From the NCBI RefSeq assembly GCF_002813915.1, contig NZ_CP019335.1, positions 2,835,777 through 2,899,776 on the forward strand: DNA of 64,000 nt, read 5' to 3'. Positions within the stretch are counted from its first letter, which is position 1; the number at the start of each line of letters is the position of its first letter. The position numbers were made by a program, and so were the translations under genes. Positions 54,870 through 64,000 of the stretch are shown one piece after another. The stretch is from Tenacibaculum sp. SZ-18. Its GTDB lineage: Bacteria; Bacteroidota; Bacteroidia; Flavobacteriales; Flavobacteriaceae. A model generated the notes under the pieces. That model did not search any database and was not told the origin of the DNA. It was given only the letters and a program-made list of their open reading frames with translations.

Positions 54870-55643
54870 TTAATTTGATTCCGCAGATGATGAAGGTTCA
54901 TTAGGTTTCGTTGTTTCTTCTTGTTTTTCGGGCTCAACTTTTTTCTCAACCACTTTTGATTTAGGCTGCTGCTGAACTACTTCAAACAATTTACCTCCTT
55001 CACACTTTACAGTTTTCTGTCTGAATTTAACAATCAATTGATAATCGTGAGTCGCCATGAAAATAGTTTTTCCACTTTTATGAATCTCATTTAACAACTC
55101 CATAACCTCAAGTGAAGTTCTTGGGTCAAGATTCCCTGTTGGCTCATCTGCTAGAATTAATTCTGGATCATTTAATAAAGCTCTAGCAATAGCAACTCTC
55201 TGCTGCTCTCCTCCTGAAAGTTCAAAAGTCTTTTTGTAGTACTTTTCTTTCATTCCTACTTTATTTAGAACTTCATAAATTTTATCCTTTCGCTCATCTT
55301 TATCTTTCCAACCCGTCGCCTTTAATACAAAGTCTAAATTGTCAAAAACATTTCTATCATTTAGTAATTTAAAATCCTGAAAAACGATTCCAATTTTTCT
55401 TCTAAGAAAAGGAATATCCTTCTCTTTCATTTTCTTTAAATCAAAACCAACAATACTTCCTAAACCTCGTTGTAATCTTAAATCTCCGTATAAGGTTTTT
55501 AGCAAACTACTTTTACCACTACCTGTTTTTCCTATCAAATAATAAAACTCTCCTTTACGTAAAGTGAAGTTAATTTTCGATAGTACTAACATGTCTCTCT
55601 GATAAATATCTGCATTTTCTAGGTGCAGTATAGGTTGCTTCAT
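54870..55643 (-). CDS. ftsE: FtsE-type cell-division ATPase with Lys/Glu/Pro tail
   Basis: ABC ATPase that with FtsX activates peptidoglycan hydrolases at the septum. 257 residues; Walker A GKTGSGKS (38-45), signature LSGGEQQR (142-149), Walker B LILADE (162-167) and HDYQLIVK with the switch His. [21 protein letters not shown] is typical of FtsE. Residues about 225-257 form a low-complexity tail ([20 protein letters not shown]). The adjoining gene is a glycosyltransferase, not ftsX, as in several Flavobacteriia where they are separated. Divergent from the giant TPR gene. Confidence 0.92.
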   Translation of the reverse strand: MKQPILHLENADIYQRDMLVLSKINFTLRKGEFYYLIGKTGSGKSSLLKTLYGDLRLQRGLGSIVGFDLKKMKEKDIPFLRRKIGIVFQDFKLLNDRNVFDNLDFVLKATGWKDKDERKDKIYEVLNKVGMKEKYYKKTFELSGGEQQRVAIARALLNDPELILADEPTGNLDPRTSLEVMELLNEIHKSGKTIFMATHDYQLIVKFRQKTVKCEGGKLFEVVQQQPKSKVVEKKVEPEKQEETTKPNEPSSSAESN

Positions 55644-55781
55644 AAAAATGTCATTTTTACAAATCTATTATTTATTATTCAGTTTAACCACTTTTTTTAT
55701 TTTTGAAGCGGAAATATCAAACAAAATAAAAAAAATAGCGTTATTTCTCTTGGGAACAACGAACAAAGATAAATTTAACGT

Positions 55782-58781
55782 ATGAGATATATATTCATCA
55801 TATTTTTTTCCTTTATAAGTATTTCAAATACTTGGGCTCAAAAAACTGAATTTCAAACTAATATTGATGCGCAATACCACAGAGCCGTTACTTTATATAA
55901 TAATAAAGCATACTCTGGTGCTCAGCGAATTTTCAGGGAAGTTTCTAAAAATACAACTAAAGTAAATGTTAAAACAGATTCTGATTTTTACGATGCAATG
56001 TGTGCAATTAAGTTAAATCAGACAGATGCAGACGAACAAGTTTTAAATTTTGTTCGGAAACACCCTTACAGTAGTAAAAAAGAAAAAGCTTTTTTAAACG
56101 TTGGAAACTATTATTTTGCCAATAGAAAAGCTTCTCATTCTTTAAAATGGTATCAGCGAGTTGATGAAAAACTACTCAACAAAGAAGAGCAAAAAGAACT
56201 GAACTATAAAATGGGATATGCACTTTTAGTTTCAAATTATCTGAAAGATGCAAAAGCTCGTTTTGCACCACTATTAGGTGATCCACGATATGGTACAGAT
56301 GCTCGTTATTTCTATGGATTTATTTCTTACAAACAACAAAACTTTGGTGAAGCCGAAGACAACTTAGCACAACTAGCTGATAACGAAACTTATAAATCAA
56401 AAGCCAATTATTATCTATTGGATATGGCTTTTAAAGGAGGAAAATTTGAAAAAGCAGTTCAAATCGGTGAGAAGATTTTACCTAAAGCTGAGGAAAAACA
56501 AAAATCTGACATTTGTAAAATTATAGGCGAAAGTTATTTCAACCTTGAGAAATATGAACAAGCAGTTCCTTATTTAAATCAATACGAGGGTAAAAACGGA
56601 AAATGGACTAATACTGATTACTATTATTTAGGATTTTCTTACTACAAATTGGAAGATTATGAAAGTGCAATTGGTCAATTCAATAAAATCATTAACGGGA
56701 AAAATACCGTTGCCCAAAATGCTTATTATCACTTAGGTGTGTGCTATTTAAAAGTTGACAAAAAAAATGAAGCTTTAAATGCTTTTAAGAATGCTAGTGA
56801 AATGGATTTTGATCCGATAATTTCTTCTGACGCTGATTTAAACTATGCCAAATTGAGTTATGAAGAAGGAAATCCATACCAAAGTGTTCCTGAGGTTTTA
56901 AAAGCTTTTATTTTAAAATATCCTGATTCAGAATATCGACAAGAAATTGAAAGCTTATTGGTTACTTCTTACTTACATCAGCAAGATTACCAAGGTGCAC
57001 TCGATTATTTGAATAATAACAAAAACGCAAAAAATAGTGATATTGCTAACGAAGTTTCTCTTTATAGAGGTATTCAATTATTTAATGAACAAAAATTAAG
57101 TCAAGCTTTACCTCGTTTTGAAATTGCAACAGATGCAAAAAACGACACGATTAGTAACAAAGCCAAATATTGGTTAGGTGAAACTAATTACCAGTTAGGA
57201 AACTACAAAAATGCAGTATCAGCATTCACCGCAATCGATAATTTAGAATTCAAAGATGCGAAGACTTTAAACTATAATCTTGGTTACACTTACTTTAAAA
57301 TGAAAGATTACGATAATTCTTCAAAGTATTTTCAAGATTTTTTAAATCAACGTATAGATGATAACGACTTGAATGATGATGCTTCTAATCGTTTAGGAGA
57401 TTCATATTATGCTTCTAAAAGATATTCTGAAGCCATCAATGCTTATGAAAAAGTAATTAACGAAGGTGGAGTTGGTTCAGATTATGCTCAATATCAAAGA
57501 GCAATGAGTACTGGTTTAGCCGGAGATTCTAATGGAAAAATAACAGCGCTTAATGAGTTAATTGGAAACTTTTCTGATTCTAATTTAAAAGATGACGCCT
57601 TATTTGAATTGGCTAGTATTTACGCATCAAAAGGAGAATCGAATCAAGCGCAAAAAACATATGATAAGATTCTGAAAGAACATCCAAATAGTAGTTATAC
57701 TCCAAATGTTTTATTACGTCAAGGATTATTATTCTACAATGAAGGCAGCAATAAAAATGCTCTCCAAAGGTTCAAGGAAGTTGTTTCAAAATACCCAAAC
57801 TCAGGAGAAGCACGACAAGCAGTTTCCAGTGCGAGAAATGTATATATTGATCAAGGTAATGTAAATGAATATGCGAAATGGGTTAAAAATATTGACTTTG
57901 TAAACGTTAGTAATAGTGATATTGACAACACTAGTTATGAAGCCGCGGAGAATAAATATTTAGAAAACGATACTAGTAGAGCTATTTCTGGATTTCAATC
58001 TTATTTAAGAGATTTCCCAAAAGGAATTCATGCTTTGAAGGCTCATTTTTACTTAGGTCAATTGCTATTCAATGATAGTAAAAAGGATGAAGCGATTGTA
58101 AACTATCAATTCGTCACCAACCAAGAAAAAAACGAATTTTCAGAAGAAGCTTTAGCGAAATTAAGTTTAATTTATCTAGCAAAAGAAAGATGGAACGATG
58201 CCATTCCTCTGTTAGAAAGACTAGAAAAGGAAGCAAACGTTAGTCAAAATGTCATTTTTGCTCAAAGTAACTTAATGAAAGGTTACTACAACAAAAATGA
58301 ATATGAAAAAACTGTTCAATACGCAGAAAAAGTTTTAACGAACGGGAAAATTGACCAAATTGTAGCTGAGGACGCTAGAATTTATATTGCTAGATCGGCT
58401 ATAAAAACAGGAGACTTTGTTACCGCAGAAGAATATTATTCCGTGTTAGATGATACTGCAACTGGTGAATTGAAAGCAGAAACTTTATACTATAAAGCTT
58501 TCTTCTTAAATGAAGCAGATGCTTTTGAAGATTCGAATAAGGAAGTTCAAAACTTAATTGCTAATTATTCTACTTACAAATACTGGGGAGTAAAAAGCTA
58601 CATTGTAATGGCTAAAAATTATTACGAATTGAAAGATGCTTATCAAGCTACATATATCTTAGATAATATTGTAAAAAACTTCTCTCAGTTTAAAGATTTA
58701 GTTGAAGAAGCTAAAAACGAATTAAGTAAAATAAAAAGTAAAGAAGCAAAAACAAACGAATCTATCAATTCTCAAAATTAA
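55782..58781 (+). CDS. Giant tetratricopeptide-repeat protein
   Basis: A 999-residue exported protein, signal peptide about 1-19 (ending TWAQ). From residue 30 to the end it is built of TPR-like helix pairs, for example YYLGFSYYKLEDYESAIGQF, AYYHLGVCYLKVDKKNEALN, WLGETNYQLGNYKNAVSAF and FELASIYASKGESNQAQKTY. It is followed after 5 bases by an outer-membrane-barrel gene, so the two are probably made together as a periplasmic/outer-membrane pair. From memory this TPR-plus-barrel arrangement is widespread in Bacteroidota, with unknown exact role. Confidence 0.92.
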   Translation: MRYIFIIFFSFISISNTWAQKTEFQTNIDAQYHRAVTLYNNKAYSGAQRIFREVSKNTTKVNVKTDSDFYDAMCAIKLNQTDADEQVLNFVRKHPYSSKKEKAFLNVGNYYFANRKASHSLKWYQRVDEKLLNKEEQKELNYKMGYALLVSNYLKDAKARFAPLLGDPRYGTDARYFYGFISYKQQNFGEAEDNLAQLADNETYKSKANYYLLDMAFKGGKFEKAVQIGEKILPKAEEKQKSDICKIIGESYFNLEKYEQAVPYLNQYEGKNGKWTNTDYYYLGFSYYKLEDYESAIGQFNKIINGKNTVAQNAYYHLGVCYLKVDKKNEALNAFKNASEMDFDPIISSDADLNYAKLSYEEGNPYQSVPEVLKAFILKYPDSEYRQEIESLLVTSYLHQQDYQGALDYLNNNKNAKNSDIANEVSLYRGIQLFNEQKLSQALPRFEIATDAKNDTISNKAKYWLGETNYQLGNYKNAVSAFTAIDNLEFKDAKTLNYNLGYTYFKMKDYDNSSKYFQDFLNQRIDDNDLNDDASNRLGDSYYASKRYSEAINAYEKVINEGGVGSDYAQYQRAMSTGLAGDSNGKITALNELIGNFSDSNLKDDALFELASIYASKGESNQAQKTYDKILKEHPNSSYTPNVLLRQGLLFYNEGSNKNALQRFKEVVSKYPNSGEARQAVSSARNVYIDQGNVNEYAKWVKNIDFVNVSNSDIDNTSYEAAENKYLENDTSRAISGFQSYLRDFPKGIHALKAHFYLGQLLFNDSKKDEAIVNYQFVTNQEKNEFSEEALAKLSLIYLAKERWNDAIPLLERLEKEANVSQNVIFAQSNLMKGYYNKNEYEKTVQYAEKVLTNGKIDQIVAEDARIYIARSAIKTGDFVTAEEYYSVLDDTATGELKAETLYYKAFFLNEADAFEDSNKEVQNLIANYSTYKYWGVKSYIVMAKNYYELKDAYQATYILDNIVKNFSQFKDLVEEAKNELSKIKSKEAKTNESINSQN

Positions 58782-58786
58782 AATTC

Positions 58787-60562
58787 ATGAAAAGATTTAT
58801 AGTTACAACAGTATTTACGTTGACTTATGGTTTCGTTTTTGCTCAAACCAAACCCAACACTGAAAAGGCAAAAGATACGATTAAAACAGAAGTAGTAGAA
58901 GTAGTAACATCTTACGCTCCTAAAGTAACAGATGCATTTAAAATAAAAAGAAAACCAGTAATTGAATTATCTAAAAAGGTTCAAAGAAAACCTTTAGACT
59001 ATAAAATAAAATCAGTCCCTGTAATTTCAACATATATTCCAAAAAGTGGTGTTTTGAAAGGAATTGACATAGGAGATCGAGAACGATTATTTAACAATTA
59101 CGTGGCCTTAGGTTTTGGGAATAATACTACTCCTTTCGTCGAAGGATATTTTCACAGTAACAGTAGGTTTGAATATGAATATGGTGGAAAAATTAATTTC
59201 ATTTCCTCAACAGAACCTGTAGCAAACACCAGATTAAATAGTAGTTATTATAATGCAAGTGTTGATTTGTTTTTAAAGCAAGAAATGCGCTATTATGATT
59301 GGAGTGCAGGTTTTAAGGCTTATCGTAATAAATATAATTACTATGGTTTACCTGAAAACATCAATTTTATCGATCCAATTGTAAACTCTATTGATCCGTC
59401 ACAAACTCATAAATTCTATAATATTTTTGGAGCAGTGCATTTTCCGGACAGAGATTTACAAGAAATAAAAGGTTCTATTGCTTATTTCTCTGATACATAT
59501 GAGTCTGATGAACTGCATGCTGATATTGATGCTTTATTCGAATTTCCTTTAGGAAGATTTGGGTTAAATCTTGACGATTTAAAACTTGCTACTTCAATTA
59601 ACTTTATTAATGGTGGATTTACCAGAACTTACAACGACCCATTAGTTGAAACAAACTACGGTTTTGCAACAGCTGGCATTAATCCGAGTTATTCCTTTTC
59701 TTTTAAAAAGTTTGATATTAAATTAGGCGGTAAAGCTTATTACTCTTTTGATTTAGAAAATACAGAAGGAAAATTCTTTGCTTATCCAGATATTGAAATC
59801 AACTATCCAATCATCAAAAGATTTGCTAATATTTATGGAGGAATCACTGGAGATTTAGAGGTTAATTCTTATCAAAATTTCACCTCTCGCAATCCTTATG
59901 TATCTCCAACTTTAAACATTACTCAAAGTAGTGAAGCATTCAATGCTTATGGTGGTTTTAGAGGAATTTTAAGCGGAAATATCAATTATGATCTAAAAGC
60001 TGGATTCAAAAAAGAAGAAGACAAAGCTTTATTCCTTGCTAATCCATCTAACTCAAATGGTACTACAAACTCTTTTCCTAGCGGTGTATTCTTTAGAGGA
60101 TATGATTATGGAAACTCATTTGGTATTGTGTATGACGATGTGAATACTATTTACTTCTCAGGAGGAATTACTTATGATTATTCTAGACATTTAAACTTGG
60201 GAATGAATTTAGAGTTTAACAATTTTGATTTGAGGAATCAGGCTGAAGCTTGGAATTTACCTCAATTAAAAAGTGATGTTTTTGCTACTTATAAAGAGAA
60301 AGACTGGTATGCAAGTGCTAACTTATATTTTGTTGGACCACGAAAAGGAACAACTTATATTTCTGGATCTCCCAGTGCAATAGATTTAGATGCGTACATA
60401 GACTTAAATTTAGATGGGGGATACCATTTTAATGATTTGTTCTCTGTTTTCCTTAGAGCCAATAATATAACCAATAGCAATTATCAAACTTTTAATAATT
60501 TCAATGCACAAGGAATCCAAGTACTGGGTGGTATTATTTATAAGTTTGACGCATTGTTTTAA
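58787..60562 (+). CDS. TonB-receptor-like outer-membrane barrel protein
   Basis: A 591-residue exported protein, signal peptide about 1-19 (VFAQ). After a Lys-rich linker (VEVVTSYAPKVTDAFKIKRK), a region KGIDIGDRERLFNNYVALGF starts the beta-barrel, with many aromatic, alternating strands, ending LRANNITNSNYQTFNNF and GIIYKFDALF, the type of C-terminal strand found in TonB-dependent receptors. A full plug domain is not evident, only a short N-terminal segment. It depends on the upstream TPR gene by position (5 bases). Confidence 0.85.
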   Translation: MKRFIVTTVFTLTYGFVFAQTKPNTEKAKDTIKTEVVEVVTSYAPKVTDAFKIKRKPVIELSKKVQRKPLDYKIKSVPVISTYIPKSGVLKGIDIGDRERLFNNYVALGFGNNTTPFVEGYFHSNSRFEYEYGGKINFISSTEPVANTRLNSSYYNASVDLFLKQEMRYYDWSAGFKAYRNKYNYYGLPENINFIDPIVNSIDPSQTHKFYNIFGAVHFPDRDLQEIKGSIAYFSDTYESDELHADIDALFEFPLGRFGLNLDDLKLATSINFINGGFTRTYNDPLVETNYGFATAGINPSYSFSFKKFDIKLGGKAYYSFDLENTEGKFFAYPDIEINYPIIKRFANIYGGITGDLEVNSYQNFTSRNPYVSPTLNITQSSEAFNAYGGFRGILSGNINYDLKAGFKKEEDKALFLANPSNSNGTTNSFPSGVFFRGYDYGNSFGIVYDDVNTIYFSGGITYDYSRHLNLGMNLEFNNFDLRNQAEAWNLPQLKSDVFATYKEKDWYASANLYFVGPRKGTTYISGSPSAIDLDAYIDLNLDGGYHFNDLFSVFLRANNITNSNYQTFNNFNAQGIQVLGGIIYKFDALF

Positions 60563-60583
60563 TAAAAAATGTAACTTGGAGGT

Positions 60584-61729
60584 ATGCTAAGTAATATTTC
60601 CAATTTCATAACCGCTATTGTCTGTTTGATTGCATTTTTCGTAATCCAACGTATTTATCATAAAGAAAAATTAAAAAGTATTTATGCATCTAATTCTGTT
60701 GAAGGAATTATGTGGTTTGCTTTGGCTATTTTATCATGGGGCATTGGAGCTACTTTGAACATTTTATTAACTCAGGTTTTTAATTTCCCTCAAACATCAA
60801 GTACAGTTATCAGTATTGGAGTTTTCTTTTCTCTAGCGAATTCTTTATTCATACTCTTATCTATTCCTTCAATTCAACACAAGGAAGAAAGAAACATCGT
60901 AATTAGAATCATAGAACGCTTTTCGAATAAAGAGGTATTTATAATTTTCGGTGGAATTTTAGTTATGATTGCCTCTGTATTCTTAATTTCCTTTTTCACA
61001 AGAACAAATGGCAATGCAAGCAACAATGTTATTTGGTTGATTGATATTCCTATTTCATTAGTGGTTGCCTTTGCTTTATTACAAGAATTAAACAAAGCTT
61101 TTAACAATCGTGAAATGCGATTTATGTATTTACCGACATTTGCCTTATTCCTGTTAATTGTGGTTGCGGTAACACATCGTATTTTTCCTATTGAAATTAC
61201 TTCTAAATGGATAAACATTGAAATATGGAATGCAATAGGCATCACTACCAGTATTTCATTCAAATTCCTTTTCGTTCTGTTGTTTATAATTCTACTATAC
61301 AGCTGGAAATTATTAGCAGAAAAAGAAGAAAAACAATCAGAACTCCAAGAAAGTATTTTTGCACATCATAAATTAGAATCAGAAAACGAAACCTTAATCG
61401 TGGCAAATGAAAGTCATCTGAATACTATAAAGCTCTTAAAAAAGGAAATCACCTCACTTAAAAAGAAACATGACGAACTTAAATCTTCTTCCAAAATAGA
61501 ATTATCCGATCGTCAAAAAGAAGTACTGGCTAACCTAGGAATTTGTGGAAAGCAAAAGTCCTATACAGAAATTGCAGAAGCTATGAATATAAGTGTAGAC
61601 GGATTTCAAACTCATATTTATCAAATAAAAAAAGTGCTCAATATATCAGGTTCAGATGGTAAAGGGCAATTAATTACCTACGCAAAAAATAATCAACTCC
61701 TTGAATTTGCTACGATTCAGCATGATTAA
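60584..61729 (+). CDS. Membrane-bound HTH regulator (seven-span, LuxR-like C terminus)
   Basis: A 381-residue protein with about seven membrane helices (1-250), a coiled coil (about 250-300, ESENETLIVANESHLNTIKL) and a C-terminal helix-turn-helix (LSDRQKEVLANLGICGKQKS, TEIAEAMNISVDGFQTHIYQ), of LuxR type with a membrane anchor. This would let a membrane signal control transcription directly. It begins 21 bases after the barrel gene. Signal and targets unknown. TM count is approximate. Confidence 0.82.
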   Translation: MLSNISNFITAIVCLIAFFVIQRIYHKEKLKSIYASNSVEGIMWFALAILSWGIGATLNILLTQVFNFPQTSSTVISIGVFFSLANSLFILLSIPSIQHKEERNIVIRIIERFSNKEVFIIFGGILVMIASVFLISFFTRTNGNASNNVIWLIDIPISLVVAFALLQELNKAFNNREMRFMYLPTFALFLLIVVAVTHRIFPIEITSKWINIEIWNAIGITTSISFKFLFVLLFIILLYSWKLLAEKEEKQSELQESIFAHHKLESENETLIVANESHLNTIKLLKKEITSLKKKHDELKSSSKIELSDRQKEVLANLGICGKQKSYTEIAEAMNISVDGFQTHIYQIKKVLNISGSDGKGQLITYAKNNQLLEFATIQHD

Positions 61730-61831
61730 CTATATACTTAACCAAGGCTAAATTAAAAAACAGCATAAGCCAACCTTTTATCGCTTTCCGTTTAAAAACA
61801 TTTTTGTGTAACAATTTTAATACACACAAAA

Positions 61832-63346
61832 ATGAAACTACTTATACTTCAAAATCATTCTTTAGATGAACGAATTAATCAATCTTTTCATAATGCTACT
61901 TCATGGTTTACAGATGCAATTCTTTATCAAATACCAATAACAGATTCGATTCAAATTCCTTGGGTATTAATCATTCTAACTTTTGGAGCTTTATATTTTA
62001 CTATTTATTTCAACGGAATTAATATTCGCAGTTTTATGACCTCCATAAATATTATCAGAGGTAAATATGACGCTTTAGAAGCAAATCAGAATGAAGAAGA
62101 CATTAAAGAAAAAATTAAAGTTGAAGGTAATGGTGAAGTTTCTCATTTCCAAGCTTTAACTGCGGCATTATCTGCGACTGTTGGTTTAGGAAATATCGCG
62201 GGAGTTGCTATTGCGCTTTCTATTGGTGGACCTGGAGCCACTTTTTGGATGATTATAATCGGGTTGCTCGGAATGGCTTCAAAATTTGTCGAGTGTACAT
62301 TAGGTGTTAAGTATCGCGAAATAGACAATAACGGAACTGTTTATGGTGGACCAATGTATTACTTGACAAAAGGCTTCGCAGAAATTGGTTTTGGAAAAAT
62401 AGGAAAAATAATGGCTGTACTTTTTGCGATTATGTGTGTTGGAGGATCTTTTGGAGGTGGAAACATGTTTCAAGTAAATCAAGCTTTTAAACTGTTTGAA
62501 TACGTTACTGGAGGAGCGCAAAGTTTTATTTACGGAAAAGGATGGCTTTTCGGATTAATCATGACCCTTTTTGCTGGAATTGTAATCATTGGTGGAATCA
62601 AAAAAATTGCAAACGTTACAGATAAAATTGTTCCCATTATGGTAGTAGTTTATGTCCTTGCCGTTATTACAGTTTTAATAAGTAACCTTAATTTACTTCC
62701 GAATGCATTCTCTCAAATTATTGAAGGAGCATTCAACCAAACTGGAATTGCTGGCGGATTTATCGGAGTTATGATTCAAGGGTTTAGAAGAGGAGCTTTC
62801 TCAAATGAAGCTGGAATTGGTTCATCATCAATTGCCCACTCAGCTGTAAAGACAAATTACCCCGCTAGCGAAGGACTTGTTGCTTTGCTAGAACCTTTTA
62901 TTGATACTGTAATTGTTTGTACTATGACAGCTCTAGCTTTGATAATAACAGGACAAATTACTCCTGGTAATGCTGTTTCATTTGAGCAAGGCGCAATATT
63001 AACTTCCAAAGCTCTAGAAAGCAGTATTTCCTGGTTTCCATATCTTTTAACCATCGCTGTTATTCTGTTTGCATTTTCATCCATGATTTCTTGGTCGTAC
63101 TACGGATATCAGGCTTGGACATTTTTATTTGGTCGAGATAAAGCAACTGGTAATATTTACAAAATAATATTTTGTTTGTTTACTGTAGTTGGAGCTGCTG
63201 CAACACTAAATGCAGTAACCGATTTTTCAGATGCTATGGTATTTTCAATGATGGTTCCAAATATGATTGGATTAGTAGTGTTGGCTCCAAAAGTTATTGT
63301 AGAACTGAAGAAATATAAAAGTAAGATTATTCAAAATCAACAATAG
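61832..63346 (+). CDS. Alanine/glycine:cation symporter (AGCS family)
   Basis: A 504-residue sodium-coupled amino-acid carrier. ALSATVGLGNIAGVAIALSI, GGPGATFWMIIIGLLGMASK, YREIDNNGTVYGGPMYYLTK and RRGAFSNEAGIGSSSIAHSA are the family blocks; about eleven membrane helices. It imports alanine or glycine with Na+, in keeping with a marine habitat. Single gene. Confidence 0.95.
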   Translation: MKLLILQNHSLDERINQSFHNATSWFTDAILYQIPITDSIQIPWVLIILTFGALYFTIYFNGINIRSFMTSINIIRGKYDALEANQNEEDIKEKIKVEGNGEVSHFQALTAALSATVGLGNIAGVAIALSIGGPGATFWMIIIGLLGMASKFVECTLGVKYREIDNNGTVYGGPMYYLTKGFAEIGFGKIGKIMAVLFAIMCVGGSFGGGNMFQVNQAFKLFEYVTGGAQSFIYGKGWLFGLIMTLFAGIVIIGGIKKIANVTDKIVPIMVVVYVLAVITVLISNLNLLPNAFSQIIEGAFNQTGIAGGFIGVMIQGFRRGAFSNEAGIGSSSIAHSAVKTNYPASEGLVALLEPFIDTVIVCTMTALALIITGQITPGNAVSFEQGAILTSKALESSISWFPYLLTIAVILFAFSSMISWSYYGYQAWTFLFGRDKATGNIYKIIFCLFTVVGAAATLNAVTDFSDAMVFSMMVPNMIGLVVLAPKVIVELKKYKSKIIQNQQ

Positions 63347-63431
63347 GAACTAATGTGTTTATAATACAGTCAAACTCAATGCAAGAAAAAATAAAACCGT
63401 AATTTTAGTACCTCATAATGCAATCAATAAA

Positions 63432-64000
63432 ATGAAAAAAACCATACTTCTTTTATCATTGTCTGCAATAGTAAACTTTAGTTGTTCTAATACTAAAGAA
63501 TCTAAAAACAGTAGTGATAATGTAAATTCAACTGTATTGAGTACTGATGAAAAAAAAGACAGTACCAACATTAAACACTTTTTTAATTCAGCGTTAACCG
63601 AAGGAAAATCATACGAATGGTTACGCGATTTAACTCAGAATATTGGAGGCCGTTTATCTGGTTCTCCAGAAGCCGCAAAAGCTGTTCTTTGGGGAGAAAA
63701 GCTTATGAAAAATATCGGATTAGATTCTGTTTGGCTACAACCTGTGATGGTTCCTCACTGGGTTCGTGGAGAAAAAGAAGAAGCTAATTACATCGTAAAT
63801 GGAAAACAAAAAAATGTTCCAATCTGTGCTTTAGGATTTTCAATTGCAACACCTTCAAATGGTTTAACTGCCGAGGTTATCGAAGTAAAAAGCTTGGATG
63901 AGGCAAAAGAAATGGGAAATAAATTAAAAGATAAAATTGTGTTCTTCAATGGAGCTTTCGATAACACTTTAATTAATACTTTTCATGCTTATGGAGGATG
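63432..64000 (+). CDS. M28-family peptidase, N-terminal part (runs off window)
   Basis: The first 189 residues of an exported peptidase. MKKTILLLSLSAIVNFSC is a lipoprotein signal with lipobox; SYEWLRDLTQNIGGRLSGSP begins the M28 N-terminal region, and VLWGEKLMKNIGLDSVWLQP and DKIVFFNGAFDN follow (start of a PA-type insert). The zinc-binding core lies beyond the edge. Probably an aminopeptidase or carboxypeptidase-Q-like enzyme that digests extracellular peptides. Confidence 0.9.
   Translation, partial: MKKTILLLSLSAIVNFSCSNTKESKNSSDNVNSTVLSTDEKKDSTNIKHFFNSALTEGKSYEWLRDLTQNIGGRLSGSPEAAKAVLWGEKLMKNIGLDSVWLQPVMVPHWVRGEKEEANYIVNGKQKNVPICALGFSIATPSNGLTAEVIEVKSLDEAKEMGNKLKDKIVFFNGAFDNTLINTFHAYGG

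Overview
The window is AT-rich chromosomal DNA from a member of the Bacteroidota, almost certainly family Flavobacteriaceae; a marine Tenacibaculum/Polaribacter-like genus is my guess from memory and is unproven. Evidence: a PhoD-type phosphatase with a type IX secretion (Por) C-terminal sorting domain, Bacteroidota lipoboxes, a TonB plug protein, a tricorn-like S41 protease, DUF4197, DUF4136, DUF5522 and DUF6588-type proteins, and -7 promoter boxes of the Bacteroidota form TAnnTTTG.

Layout. 1-6000: the start of tpiA, a decayed thioredoxin-like lipoprotein gene beside an intact relative, a peptide-type ABC permease, pyrF, an arylsulfotransferase-like relic, a BtuF-like binding protein and small conserved genes. 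6000-12200: a beta-propeller protein, then histidine use (hutH-hutU plus a DUF4136 lipoprotein) divergent from a LysR regulator. 12300-16100: two secreted M23 peptidase genes, each interrupted by a stop codon, with two small exported proteins. 16100-23700: PhoD/T9SS phosphatase, a mini HEXXH membrane protein, a fused IcmF-type acyl-CoA mutase and a barrel-less TonB plug protein. 23780-27640: a GbsR/MarR regulator and an operon of membrane and redox proteins, with two almost identical 18-bp palindromes. 27700-35600: ECF sigma factor with a membrane partner, RecQ, a VOC protein, tricorn protease and TlpA. 35950-43670: a complete trp operon in the order E-G-D-C-(hypothetical)-F-B-(MreB-like)-A, behind a consensus promoter, a three-Trp leader peptide and an attenuator; two REP-like palindromes sit between its genes. 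43670-48110: a decayed GH9 cellulase gene, asnB and another decayed region. 48111-64000: gyrB, a DUF6588-type protein, malate dehydrogenase, a GNAT enzyme, two glycosyltransferases, FtsE, a giant TPR protein with an outer-membrane partner, a membrane-bound HTH regulator, an AGCS symporter and the start of an M28 peptidase.

Two themes stand out. First, regulation: the trp attenuator can be read directly as a 17-residue peptide with three consecutive Trp codons, in a transcript that starts almost at its AUG, and the GbsR operator pair defines a small self-controlled regulon. Second, gene decay: several genes keep an otherwise open frame but carry a single in-frame stop (12369, 15577, 25713) or have lost their ATG (ATT at 3849, ATA at 53744), and four regions hold older relics (TlpA-like, arylsulfotransferase-like, GH9 and a lipoprotein). 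Most affected genes encode exported or membrane proteins. This fits ongoing loss of accessory surface functions, unless some of the single-base changes are sequencing errors.

I saw no tRNA, rRNA, CRISPR array, insertion sequence or prophage.
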